A DNA stretch of 9,117 bases from JAIBBG01 sp046304755 (GTDB taxonomy: Bacteria; Bacteroidota; Bacteroidia; Flavobacteriales_D; Sanyastnellaceae): the NCBI GenBank assembly GCA_046304755.1, contig JBKCDO010000203.1, forward strand, positions 1-9,117, read 5' to 3'. A model generated the notes under the pieces. The model searched no databases and was not told where the DNA came from. It saw nothing but the letters and a program-made list of their open reading frames with translations. Each line of letters starts with the position of its first letter. The stretch's first letter is position 1. The position numbers were made by a program, and so were the translations under genes. This document shows, in pieces, positions 1 through 5,916 of this stretch.

Positions 1-1
1 G

Positions 2-205
2 AGCATTTACGATTTGAATGGCACACGCATTCGTCAGTTCAAGAAGGGTGATCCAACCACATCACTCGACTGGGATTTGAAGAATGATCAGAACATTCCA
101 ATCGCCAGCGGCACGTACATCATCCACATCGAAGTACCGGGCATCGGTGAAAAGATTTTGAAATGGTTCGGTGTGATGCGACCAATTGACCTTGACTCAT
201 TCTAA
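2..205 (+). CDS. C-terminal end of a large secreted protein (probable T9SS-type cargo), 5' truncated
   Basis: The frame is open from the window edge (first full codon at 2) to TAA at 203-205, giving the last 67 residues of a longer protein. The visible part begins SIYDLNG and continues through a Trp-Asp-Leu strand, an IASGTYIIHIEVPG strand and the end MRPIDLDSF. The order YDxxG..., then W(D/N)L.N..., then SGxYIxxI is the usual shape of the C-terminal beta-sandwich found in Bacteroidota secreted proteins (type A sorting or FlgD-like Ig domains). The tail does not end in the common short Lys-rich motif but in about ten extra residues after KWFG, so assignment as a type IX secretion signal is inference. 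The next gene, 25 bases downstream on the same strand, encodes a PorV/PorQ-family barrel, which fits an exported-protein operon. The body and catalytic identity of the protein lie outside the window. Confidence 0.75.
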   Translation, partial: SIYDLNGTRIRQFKKGDPTTSLDWDLKNDQNIPIASGTYIIHIEVPGIGEKILKWFGVMRPIDLDSF

Positions 206-230
206 TATTAACGGAATTATTTAGCTTACT

Positions 231-1277
231 ATGAAAAAGCTTTCTTTAATACTTCTTTCAGCCTTGACATGGGCCACTACAGCCACTGCCGGTAATCCGG
301 ACAGAGCAGGTTCGGCCGGAGCCAGCCAATTGCTGATTAATCCATGGGCACGTAATGCTGCCCTTGCGAATTCTGCCATGGCCAGTGTGAATGGCATTGA
401 AGCCTCATTCTTGAACGTTGCCGGTTTGGCCTTCGTGAAGAATACAGAGTTGGTTTTCTCGAATAATCAATATCTGGTTGGTACAGGAATTCAAATTAAT
501 TCACTTGGACTAGGAAAGCGCTTGAGCGAATCGAGCGTGCTGGGTATCAGCATCAGCAACATGCGCTTCGGTGAAATCGAGATTACCGAAACTGCACTGC
601 CTGAAGGCGGTATTGGTACGTTCTCACCAACGTTCACCAACATCGGATTGTCGTACGCGAAGAGTTTCTCCAATAGCATTTACGCCGGTATTACGGCACG
701 TTTGATTTCGGAGGCTATCTACAACGTGAAGGCGCAGGGAATGGCGTTTGACGCGGGTATTCGCTATGTGACCGGAGAGAAGGATAATGTACGTTTCGGA
801 ATCACCTTACGCAACGTTGGTCCGCCAATGCGCTACCGTGGTGATGGTTTGTCTCTTGACGCAACCATCTCAACAGGCTCAGGAAATACCACCACATTGA
901 ATATGGACCAGCGCTCAGAGAAGTTCGAAATGCCTTCTATGGTTAACGTTGGTTTCGCGTATGACTTCATCTTCAGTGAGCGTTCGAAATTGACTACCAA
1001 TTTGCAGTTCACTTCGAATTCATTCACACGTGATCAATTCGCTTTCGGTGCAGAGTATGCGTTCAACAATCGCTTCATTCTGCGTGGCGGATACCAGTAC
1101 GAAACGAACGTAACTTCAGATGACGCGCGCACAACAGCATTCACGGGTCCTGCAGGCGGTTTCACCATTCAAGTGCCTGCAGGTAAGAATGGAACTATGT
1201 TGGGTATCGATTATGGTTACCGTGTAACAAACCCATTCAGTGGTGTTCATTCTATTGGAATGCACGTAGATCTCTAA
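231..1277 (+). CDS. PorV/PorQ-family outer-membrane beta-barrel protein
   Basis: This 348-residue protein begins with a clear Sec signal peptide: Lys-Lys at 2-3, a hydrophobic core at about 4-14, and a likely cleavage after Ala-Thr-Ala at 18-20. The mature N-terminus has the family pattern AGSAGA..LLINPWARNAALANSAMA followed by EASFLNVAGLA at about 62-72, like the A.(S/G)MG.A.....A...NPAGLA opening of PorV/PorQ and FadL-like barrels. The rest alternates in beta strands (GISISNMRFGEIEI, FGITLRNVG, FILRGGYQYE, LGIDYGYRV) and ends in a strand, GMHVDL, typical of outer-membrane barrels. PorV in the T9SS shuttles cargo to the sortase PorU. This one lacks the N-terminus I associate with PorV itself and is best treated as a paralogue, perhaps dedicated to the secreted protein encoded just upstream. 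The ATG at 231 is preceded by an A/T-rich leader without a Shine-Dalgarno sequence. A strong terminator follows the gene. Confidence 0.85.
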   Translation: MKKLSLILLSALTWATTATAGNPDRAGSAGASQLLINPWARNAALANSAMASVNGIEASFLNVAGLAFVKNTELVFSNNQYLVGTGIQINSLGLGKRLSESSVLGISISNMRFGEIEITETALPEGGIGTFSPTFTNIGLSYAKSFSNSIYAGITARLISEAIYNVKAQGMAFDAGIRYVTGEKDNVRFGITLRNVGPPMRYRGDGLSLDATISTGSGNTTTLNMDQRSEKFEMPSMVNVGFAYDFIFSERSKLTTNLQFTSNSFTRDQFAFGAEYAFNNRFILRGGYQYETNVTSDDARTTAFTGPAGGFTIQVPAGKNGTMLGIDYGYRVTNPFSGVHSIGMHVDL

Positions 1278-1302
1278 GAAAAAGTTTTATTTTTGATGAT
1301 AT

Positions 1303-1334
1303 GGAAAAGCCCTGCGAAGGGTTTTTCCCTTTTT
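1303..1334 (+). terminator. Rho-independent terminator after the PorV/PorQ-like gene
   Basis: The arm at 1303-1312 (GGAAAAGCCC) pairs with 1319-1328 (GGGTTTTTCC) to make a ten-base-pair stem with a single G-U pair and a six-base loop (TGCGAA). A C and five consecutive T follow at 1329-1334. It lies 25 bases after the barrel gene stop and 27 bases before the greA start, so it most likely separates the surface-protein operon from greA. Confidence 0.9.
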
Positions 1335-1361
1335 ATACCTGAACAGAAAATCCCATAGGAT

Positions 1362-1835
1362 ATGTCACAATTAGCCTATTACACAGCGGAAGGACTCAAG
1401 AAGTTGAAAGATGAATTGCACCAGTTGAAGATGGTGGAACGTCCGCGTATCTCACAACAAATTGCAGAGGCAAGAGACAAAGGTGATTTGTCGGAGAATG
1501 CAGAATATGATGCAGCCAAAGAAGCACAAGGCCTTTTAGAAGGAAAGATTGCGAAGATGGAAACCCTTGTGGCTAACGCACGCCTGATCGACGACAGCCA
1601 GATGGACTCCAGCAAAGTCTTTATTCTTTCGAAAGTGAAAATTAAGAACCTGGCCAACAAGGCAGAGATGGAGTACACGCTGGTTGCAGAAAATGAAGCG
1701 AACCTTGCGCAGAAGAAAATTTCTGTTGACTCACCGATTGGAAAGGGTTTGCTGGGAAAGAAAGTGGGTGATGTAGCGGAAGTGCAAATTCCCGCAGGAA
1801 AGGTGAAATTTGAAATCCTCGAAATCTCGCGTTGA
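1362..1835 (+). CDS. greA: Transcription elongation factor GreA
   Basis: GreA enters the RNA polymerase secondary channel and stimulates cleavage of backtracked transcripts. The protein has 157 residues, almost identical in length to E. coli GreA (158). Residues 1-76 form the antiparallel coiled coil, with the tip motif GDLSENAEYDAAKEAQ at 41-56. Asp42 and Glu45 match the acidic tip residues that help hold the catalytic magnesium. The C-terminal FKBP-like domain shows DSPIGKGLLGKKVGDVAEVQIPAG at about 123-146 and the final strand KFEILEI. The ATG at 1362 gives the standard N-terminus (YYTAEGLKKLKDEL) and lies just after the terminator of the preceding unit. I see no convincing promoter between the two. 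Its stop codon overlaps the start of the HIT gene, so the two are probably translationally coupled. Confidence 0.97.
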   Translation: MSQLAYYTAEGLKKLKDELHQLKMVERPRISQQIAEARDKGDLSENAEYDAAKEAQGLLEGKIAKMETLVANARLIDDSQMDSSKVFILSKVKIKNLANKAEMEYTLVAENEANLAQKKISVDSPIGKGLLGKKVGDVAEVQIPAGKVKFEILEISR

Positions 1836-2224
1836 TGGCCACTATTTTTTCGCGCATCATTCAGGGTGAAATTCCGTGTCACAAAATCGCAGAGAACGAA
1901 AAGTTTATTGCCTTTCTCGACATCACACCCGTAGCTAAGGGACATACACTGGTGGTTCCGAAAATGGAGGTTGATTATTTCTTTGATTTGGAAAATGACC
2001 TTTTAGCGGAGATTAATCTGTTCGCTAAAGACGTAGCCACAAAATTGCAACGGGCAATTCCGTGTCGCCGAATTGGTGTGGCTATCATTGGATTGGAAGT
2101 TCCACACGCTCACGTGCATTTGATTCCCCTCAATACTATGGCGGATATTAACTTCAGCGCTGAACGCTTGAAGTTTTCACAGGAAGAATTAGCGGCAATC
2201 GCCGCGAGTATTCGAGAAGCTTAG
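1835..2224 (+). CDS. HIT-family (histidine triad) nucleotide-binding hydrolase
   Basis: This 129-residue protein is of the HINT type, a family that hydrolyses purine nucleotide phosphoramidates and related adenylylated compounds. The N-terminus IFSRIIQGEIPCHKIAENE at 4-22 and the stretch FLDITPVAKGHTLVVPK at 27-43 are family hallmarks. The catalytic triad is the His-x-His-x-His of PHAHVHLIPL, at His91, His93 and His95, with His93 expected to be the nucleophile. I chose the ATG at 1835, which shares one base with the greA TGA (TGATG at 1833-1837). The TTG one codon earlier is possible but less likely. No Shine-Dalgarno sequence is visible, so translation probably depends on ribosomes terminating on greA. 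The gene runs into hemB on the opposite strand, overlapping it by four bases. Confidence 0.95.
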   Translation: MATIFSRIIQGEIPCHKIAENEKFIAFLDITPVAKGHTLVVPKMEVDYFFDLENDLLAEINLFAKDVATKLQRAIPCRRIGVAIIGLEVPHAHVHLIPLNTMADINFSAERLKFSQEELAAIAASIREA

Positions 2225-3204
2225 TAGATACCACCCTCGCTGTATCGCTGCGCAAACTCCTCAGCGAAATAAGTAAGGATAACATCAGCACCCGCACGCT
2301 TGATGCTCAGCAGCATCTCCGGCATGGCGCGGTCGTAATTAATCCACCCTTTTTCACCTGCAGCTTTTAACATCGCATACTCACCGCTGACGTTGTATGC
2401 CGCAATGGGAAGTGTGCTGTTTTCGCGCAGCAGATGAATAACATCCAAATAGCAAAGTGCCGGCTTCACCATTAAATAATCGGCTCCTTCGGCTTCATCT
2501 AATCGAGCTTCGCGCAAGGCTTCGCGCTTATTGGCCGGATCCATCTGATAGGTCTTTTTGTCCCCGAACTTTGGCGCTGAATCCAACGCGTCGCGAAATG
2601 GGCCGTAGTAAGCACTCGCATATTTAGCGGTATACGACATGATTGCAGTTTCGGTGAATCCGGCGTCATCCAGCGCTTTTCGGATATATCCGACGCGGCC
2701 ATCCATCATATCTGAAGGGCCTACGATATCAATGCCCGCCTCGGCTTGATGCATCGCCATCCGCGCCAAAATCGGAAGCGTGCGATCATTAATGATCTTA
2801 CCATTTTCCACGTAGCCATCATGACCATCGCTGCTGTAGGGGTCCATGGCAACATCACTCATCAAGCACACTTCAGGGAAGCGCTGCTTGATGTTGCGAA
2901 TGGTGCGCAGGTAAAAATTATCGGATTGCATGGCATAGGATGCCTCCTTGTCTTTGAGATGGTCTTCCACTGCAGGAAATAGCACGAAGGAGTTGATCCC
3001 AAGTTGGATACACGATTCAATTCGCTTCAGCAAAAGATCCTCTGAATAGCGCGCGATACCCGGCATCGACGCAATGGGTACCTCAATCCCTTTTCCATCC
3101 ACAAGAAATAAAGGGAAGATGAGATCATCAGGTGTTACTTGGGTTTCACTCACCATTCGACGAATGGTGGAGCCGGCTCTGTTGCGACGTGGTCTGCTGT
3201 TCAT
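2221..3204 (-). CDS. hemB: Delta-aminolevulinic acid dehydratase (porphobilinogen synthase)
   Basis: The enzyme condenses two 5-aminolevulinate molecules to porphobilinogen, the second committed step of haem and tetrapyrrole synthesis in the cytoplasm. At 327 residues it is full length. The two active-site lysines are visible: Lys194 in SYTAKYASAYYGPFRDA and Lys247 in ADYLMVKPALCYLD. The N-terminal arm (RPRRNRAGSTIRRMV) and PLFLVDG at 31-37 are typical. The metal loop at 116-130 reads SDVAMDPYSSDGHDG, so the three cysteines of the zinc-type enzyme are replaced by Ala119, Asp121 and Asp129. This is the Asp-rich loop of zinc-independent, magnesium-using relatives such as that of Pseudomonas aeruginosa. 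The ATG at 3204 lies three bases after the stop of the small lipoprotein gene, and yidD lies beyond that, so hemB is probably the last gene of a three-gene transcript. No terminator is visible at the convergent end. Confidence 0.98.
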   Translation of the reverse strand: MNSRPRRNRAGSTIRRMVSETQVTPDDLIFPLFLVDGKGIEVPIASMPGIARYSEDLLLKRIESCIQLGINSFVLFPAVEDHLKDKEASYAMQSDNFYLRTIRNIKQRFPEVCLMSDVAMDPYSSDGHDGYVENGKIINDRTLPILARMAMHQAEAGIDIVGPSDMMDGRVGYIRKALDDAGFTETAIMSYTAKYASAYYGPFRDALDSAPKFGDKKTYQMDPANKREALREARLDEAEGADYLMVKPALCYLDVIHLLRENSTLPIAAYNVSGEYAMLKAAGEKGWINYDRAMPEMLLSIKRAGADVILTYFAEEFAQRYSEGGIY

Positions 3205-3207
3205 CGA

Positions 3208-3669
3208 TTACTTGCTTGAACGAAGTGTTGTCGCTCGCTGATTGAATTCATCCAATTTCACTCGGTAAAGAGCAATCTTATCAAACACTTCTTGATCGCT
3301 TGCCTTTTGTCCGAATGGATTTTTAACCCCTTTCTTGAGTTCGTCTTGCGAGGGTAGTTTGGTCAGACTGTTTTGCCAAGCAACAATCTCCGCTTGAAGA
3401 CCTTCCATTTCATTCAATTTTAATTTTAGCGCACCATAACGGGCAATAAATAAACTATCGGTAGCCAGCAAACTATCGGTGCTCATGAGGTCGCGTGTGA
3501 CTGCCATTTGTTGTGTTTCGGAAAGAAGTGTTGAATCTAAAACATGGGCTTCGGCAAGAATTGTTGTCTGAAGCGTGCGCGCCTCAACTAACTTTTCGCT
3601 TTCAGAACTGACACATCCCGTTAGCGTTCCAGCGCTAATAATGGTGAAGAGATAAAGTGCTTTTTTCAT
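3208..3669 (-). CDS. Small helical lipoprotein of unknown function
   Basis: I do not recognise a named family. The preferred ATG is at 3669, because it gives a clean type II signal peptide: MKKALYLFTIISAGT followed by the lipobox LTGC with Cys19. The frame extends 13 codons further upstream (to 3708), but that would bury the signal peptide and overlap the end of yidD. The 153-residue product after Cys19 is predominantly helical and polar, with heptad-like Leu spacing over about 25-105, including the near repeats LDSTLLS (44-50) and TDSLLATDSLF (64-74). The C-terminal half has NPFGQKASDQEVFDKIALYRVKLDEF. It is probably anchored in the inner or outer membrane facing the periplasm. The gene starts seven bases after the yidD stop and ends three bases before hemB, so it is almost certainly cotranscribed with both. 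Confidence 0.8.
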   Translation of the reverse strand: MKKALYLFTIISAGTLTGCVSSESEKLVEARTLQTTILAEAHVLDSTLLSETQQMAVTRDLMSTDSLLATDSLFIARYGALKLKLNEMEGLQAEIVAWQNSLTKLPSQDELKKGVKNPFGQKASDQEVFDKIALYRVKLDEFNQRATTLRSSK

Positions 3670-3676
3670 AGTCAAA

Positions 3677-3895
3677 TTATTTTTTTTTAGGTACAGGATC
3701 ATAGCCAAAAGGGCCCCACGGATTGCATTTTAAAATCCTGCGCATGCCAAGCCAAATTCCTTTAATTACTCCCCACTCTGTGATGGCATCGGCAGTGTAG
3801 TGAGAACAGGTGGGCTCAAAGCGGCAATTCTTCCCCAACAGCGGAGAAAGAAACCGCTGGTAAAGCCTAATAGGAAAGATAAAGAGCTGCTTCAA
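3677..3895 (-). CDS. yidD: Membrane protein insertion efficiency factor YidD
   Basis: YidD is a small inner-membrane-associated protein that helps the YidC/Sec pathway insert membrane proteins. The 72-residue product has all the family marks: an amphipathic N-terminal helix (FPIRLYQRFLSPLLG at 7-21), the core CRFEPTCSHYTADAI with Cys24 and Cys30, GIWLGMRRILKCNPW with Cys57, and the end GYDPVPKKK. The start is a TTG at 3895. There is no ATG between it and the in-frame TAA upstream, and TTG-AAG-CAG gives the expected Met-Lys-Gln beginning. In many bacteria yidD sits between rnpA and yidC; here it instead heads a tight group with a small lipoprotein gene and hemB. A good -7 box lies 16 bases upstream of the start. 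Confidence 0.96.
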   Translation of the reverse strand: MKQLFIFPIRLYQRFLSPLLGKNCRFEPTCSHYTADAITEWGVIKGIWLGMRRILKCNPWGPFGYDPVPKKK

Positions 3896-3911
3896 GGAAA
3901 ATGCTTTGCCG

Positions 3912-3919
3912 CAAAATTA
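3912..3919 (-). promoter_or_regulatory. Candidate Bacteroidota -7 box for yidD-lipoprotein-hemB
   Basis: On the minus strand this reads TAATTTTG, a full match to TAnnTTTG. It lies in the 47-base gap between the HupE-like gene and yidD, with 16 bases between the box and the TTG start. The -33 region is poor: about 20 bases upstream there is only TTC rather than TTG. The position is right but the promoter is unproven. Confidence 0.5.
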
Positions 3920-3924
3920 AGAGG

Positions 3925-3940
3925 TTCAGGCGATGCTGAA
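3925..3940 (-). terminator. Weak hairpin after the HupE-like gene
   Basis: TTCAG (3936-3940 on the minus strand) and CTGAA (3925-3929) form a perfect five-base-pair stem with a six-base loop, two bases after the stop codon of the HupE-like gene. On the minus strand it is followed by CCTCTTAATTTTG, an interrupted T-rich run that is also the candidate yidD -7 box. The short stem makes this a weak or partial terminator at best. Confidence 0.25.
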
Positions 3941-3942
3941 TG

Positions 3943-4515
3943 TCACAGAATTCTCTCGGCTAATAAGTAGGACGCAATCACCAAAGCAGAGGATGACAAT
4001 AGGACGGAAATATGCCGCTTGTAGTTGGGGAGCATATACTCAAACAGTGCAATCAGCACTAGGAGCATCGCTATGATGATGATTTGCCCGCTTTCCACTC
4101 CGAGGTTAAACAGAAACAGTTGTGCAACGAACGATTCCCCTTCATTGAAAATCATGCGGAAGAAACTCGAAAAGCCCATGCCATGTATGAGACCAAATGC
4201 CAGCGCAAAAGCGTAGCGATAGGTCATTGAGAGGCGCGATGAGGCTGCTTTAGAAGTAACTAAATTCCCAATGCAGGTAAGCACAATCGTTGCGGGAATG
4301 AGAGCTTCTATCAGTTCCGAGGAGAAACGGACAACATCGGCAGCGGCCAAAAACAGGCTTACGCTATGCCCAACAGTGAAGGCGGTGGCCAACAGAACAA
4401 CCGCTTTCCAATCTCTGTAACTGTAGGGTGCAGTGAGGGCCAGTAAAAAGAGCATGTGATCGTAGCCATCAATGTCCGTGATATGCCGGACCCCATCAAC
4501 AAAAAAATTACCCAT
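3943..4515 (-). CDS. HupE/UreJ-like multi-spanning membrane protein
   Basis: This 190-residue inner-membrane protein has about six hydrophobic segments (roughly 19-30, 36-59, 68-86, 100-118, 132-158 and 168-187). It carries the HupE/UreJ family positions in order: GVRHITDIDGYDHMLFLLAL with His11 and His20 at the N-terminus, FTVGHSVSL with His50, FGLIHGMGF with His111, and FNLGVESGQ with Glu141. HupE/UreJ proteins are nickel or cobalt permeases associated with hydrogenase and urease. No hydrogenase, urease or nickel gene is visible here, so the substrate is open. The His, Asp and Glu residues in or near membrane segments are consistent with metal handling. It lacks the long periplasmic N-terminal domain of some family members. 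The ATG at 4515 is five bases after the stop of the lipoprotein gene, so the two are probably cotranscribed. Confidence 0.85.
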   Translation of the reverse strand: MGNFFVDGVRHITDIDGYDHMLFLLALTAPYSYRDWKAVVLLATAFTVGHSVSLFLAAADVVRFSSELIEALIPATIVLTCIGNLVTSKAASSRLSMTYRYAFALAFGLIHGMGFSSFFRMIFNEGESFVAQLFLFNLGVESGQIIIIAMLLVLIALFEYMLPNYKRHISVLLSSSALVIASYLLAERIL

Positions 4516-4520
4516 AGAAA

Positions 4521-5327
4521 TTATTCTGTCCCAAGTGTATAAGTGTCTCCATTAACGGTGACGAAAATACCATTGTTACATTCCCCGTTTCCAAAATCAA
4601 TGTAACGTTGAGAATAGCCTTGCGGCACAATGGTTAGCGCACCGCTGACAATCCACCGGCATCCGACTTCCGCTCTCAAGGGAACAGTAATGTTGGTCGT
4701 GTATTCAACGTCGTTGCGATTGATGCCGCTGCCCGAACCGGAAATCAGATAGGCATCATCCCAAATGGTTGGCGTTGATTGTCCTTCCACCCACGTGCGA
4801 ATGCGGTTGGCAGTCCACGTAATGTCCCACTCATCGTTGGGTGCGGTTATCATTCCATCGACCGTGATGGCGTAATGCAATTGTCCGGAATCATTTAATC
4901 CAAGATTTTCAATCACCTTAACACCTTCAATCGAATAGCCGTCGACGGTGTAGTTTTCCGGCGTAATCGTAATCACGCTGCCCACTTCACGGTAACGGCC
5001 GGTGTAGGTGATGAAAAGTACTCCTTTTCTGGTGCGGCCATCGTTCCCCTCGCAATCATCATTGCCAAAATCGATGGTGATGGATTTCGGCGAACTCAAG
5101 GTGTCAACGATGATGGTGTCGATGCAGCCAATTTCATTTTCGCGGATCCCGGCGGTGGAGGCGGAGACTTCATCGACCACTTTGAAGACATCTCCGAAGA
5201 GGTTTTCCGCAGTGCCGTCATCCGTGGAAATTCCATTGCCAAATTCCCGCTCACGCGCTTTGCGACAAGAGAACAGTGTTGTGGCCATTACAAGAGCAAT
5301 CAAGGCAAGAGAAAAAGTTGTTTTCAT
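4521..5327 (-). CDS. Bacteroidota-type lipoprotein with repeated IDFGN-Cys modules, unknown function
   Basis: The 268-residue protein starts with a lipoprotein signal (MKTTFSLALIALVMATTLFSC, Cys21) and is predicted to be lipid-anchored outside the inner membrane. After a low-complexity linker it is mostly beta. Two stretches resemble each other: ITIDFGNDDCEGNDGRTRKG at 83-102, continuing to FITYTGRY (105-112), and YIDFGNGECNNGIFVTVNG at 242-260. Both have IDFGN, a Cys three residues later, and then an xVT/xIT strand with Gly. A middle section contains WTANRIRTWVEG at 171-182 and a Cys-Arg-Trp at 223-225. The mature part has four cysteines besides the lipid-bearing one (68, 92, 223, 250), which could form disulfides. 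This looks like a recurrent lipoprotein architecture of Bacteroidota with no known function. Five bases separate it from the HupE-like gene downstream. Confidence 0.85.
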   Translation of the reverse strand: MKTTFSLALIALVMATTLFSCRKAREREFGNGISTDDGTAENLFGDVFKVVDEVSASTAGIRENEIGCIDTIIVDTLSSPKSITIDFGNDDCEGNDGRTRKGVLFITYTGRYREVGSVITITPENYTVDGYSIEGVKVIENLGLNDSGQLHYAITVDGMITAPNDEWDITWTANRIRTWVEGQSTPTIWDDAYLISGSGSGINRNDVEYTTNITVPLRAEVGCRWIVSGALTIVPQGYSQRYIDFGNGECNNGIFVTVNGDTYTLGTE

Positions 5328-5370
5328 GGATATGAATTTTTTGCTTCAGACTCCTTCCTCGAAAATAGGT

Positions 5371-5907
5371 TTAATTCCGCTTTGACACGTAATGTAAAAT
5401 TTCCCCGTCAAATTGATTTTTATCGTCTGCGATAAATGAGCTCACAACTGACGTATCCCATTGCGACGCATCAATCGCTGCCAGGAAAACATCAGCGTTC
5501 GGGAAGTCAGCTTGCACATGGGTTAAATACATTTCGTCGATAAGATTATTGCGCAATGACTCGCCGTATATCTGAGCACCGCCGATAATAAAGACCTCCT
5601 CTTGTTGTGCTTTGCGGCCCGCTTCAAGAGCTGCTTCTATGGAATGAAACACCTGGCAACCCTCAGCTTGGAATTGGTGGTCGCGCGTGATCACCACATT
5701 GACCCGATTGGGCAGCGGACGAAATTTGGGTGGTAAGCTCTCGTAACTCTTACGCCCCATGATAACCCAGTGGTTGGTAGTAGTCGATTTGAAAAATGCC
5801 ATATCCGCAGCGAGGCGCCACAACAGGCTATTGTCTTTGCCTAACTCTCGATTGCGGCCAATGGCAGCAATGAGAATTACACGACAATTATTTTCAGATG
5901 TAGTCAC
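5371..5907 (-). CDS. folA: Dihydrofolate reductase
   Basis: DHFR reduces dihydrofolate to tetrahydrofolate with NADPH, restoring the folate oxidised by thymidylate synthase. The 178-residue protein shows VILIAAIGRNRELGKDNSLLWRL at 10-32, the catalytic acid Asp35 (equivalent to E. coli Asp27), VIMGRKSYESLP at 48-59, LPNRVNVVITR at 65-75, and the Gly-Gly cofactor motif FIIGGAQIY at 106-114. In the loop before the catalytic Asp the residue usually Pro in E. coli is Ala33 or Ala34 (WRLAAD); the rest is ordinary. The start is a GTG at 5907, with no ATG available. It follows thyA by nine bases and in the same reading frame, so the two genes should be cotranscribed and possibly coupled. I see no terminator after folA, so transcription may run into the lipoprotein gene 43 bases on. 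Confidence 0.97.
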   Translation of the reverse strand: MTTSENNCRVILIAAIGRNRELGKDNSLLWRLAADMAFFKSTTTNHWVIMGRKSYESLPPKFRPLPNRVNVVITRDHQFQAEGCQVFHSIEAALEAGRKAQQEEVFIIGGAQIYGESLRNNLIDEMYLTHVQADFPNADVFLAAIDASQWDTSVVSSFIADDKNQFDGEILHYVSKRN

Positions 5908-5916
5908 TGTAAAACG

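Noticed and set aside
1379..1945. Long open frame (188 codons) on the minus strand across greA and the HIT gene
   Set aside because: It lies opposite two clear genes on the plus strand, its translation is Ser/Phe-rich with no recognisable motif, and it has no start context of its own.
3670..3708. Upstream extension of the small lipoprotein to 3708
   Set aside because: It would overlap the end of yidD and place 13 residues before an otherwise perfect lipoprotein signal peptide.
5360..5367. TATTTTCG on the minus strand upstream of the IDFGN lipoprotein gene as a promoter
   Set aside because: It has one mismatch to TAnnTTTG and no -33 element; readthrough from thyA-folA is an equally good explanation.
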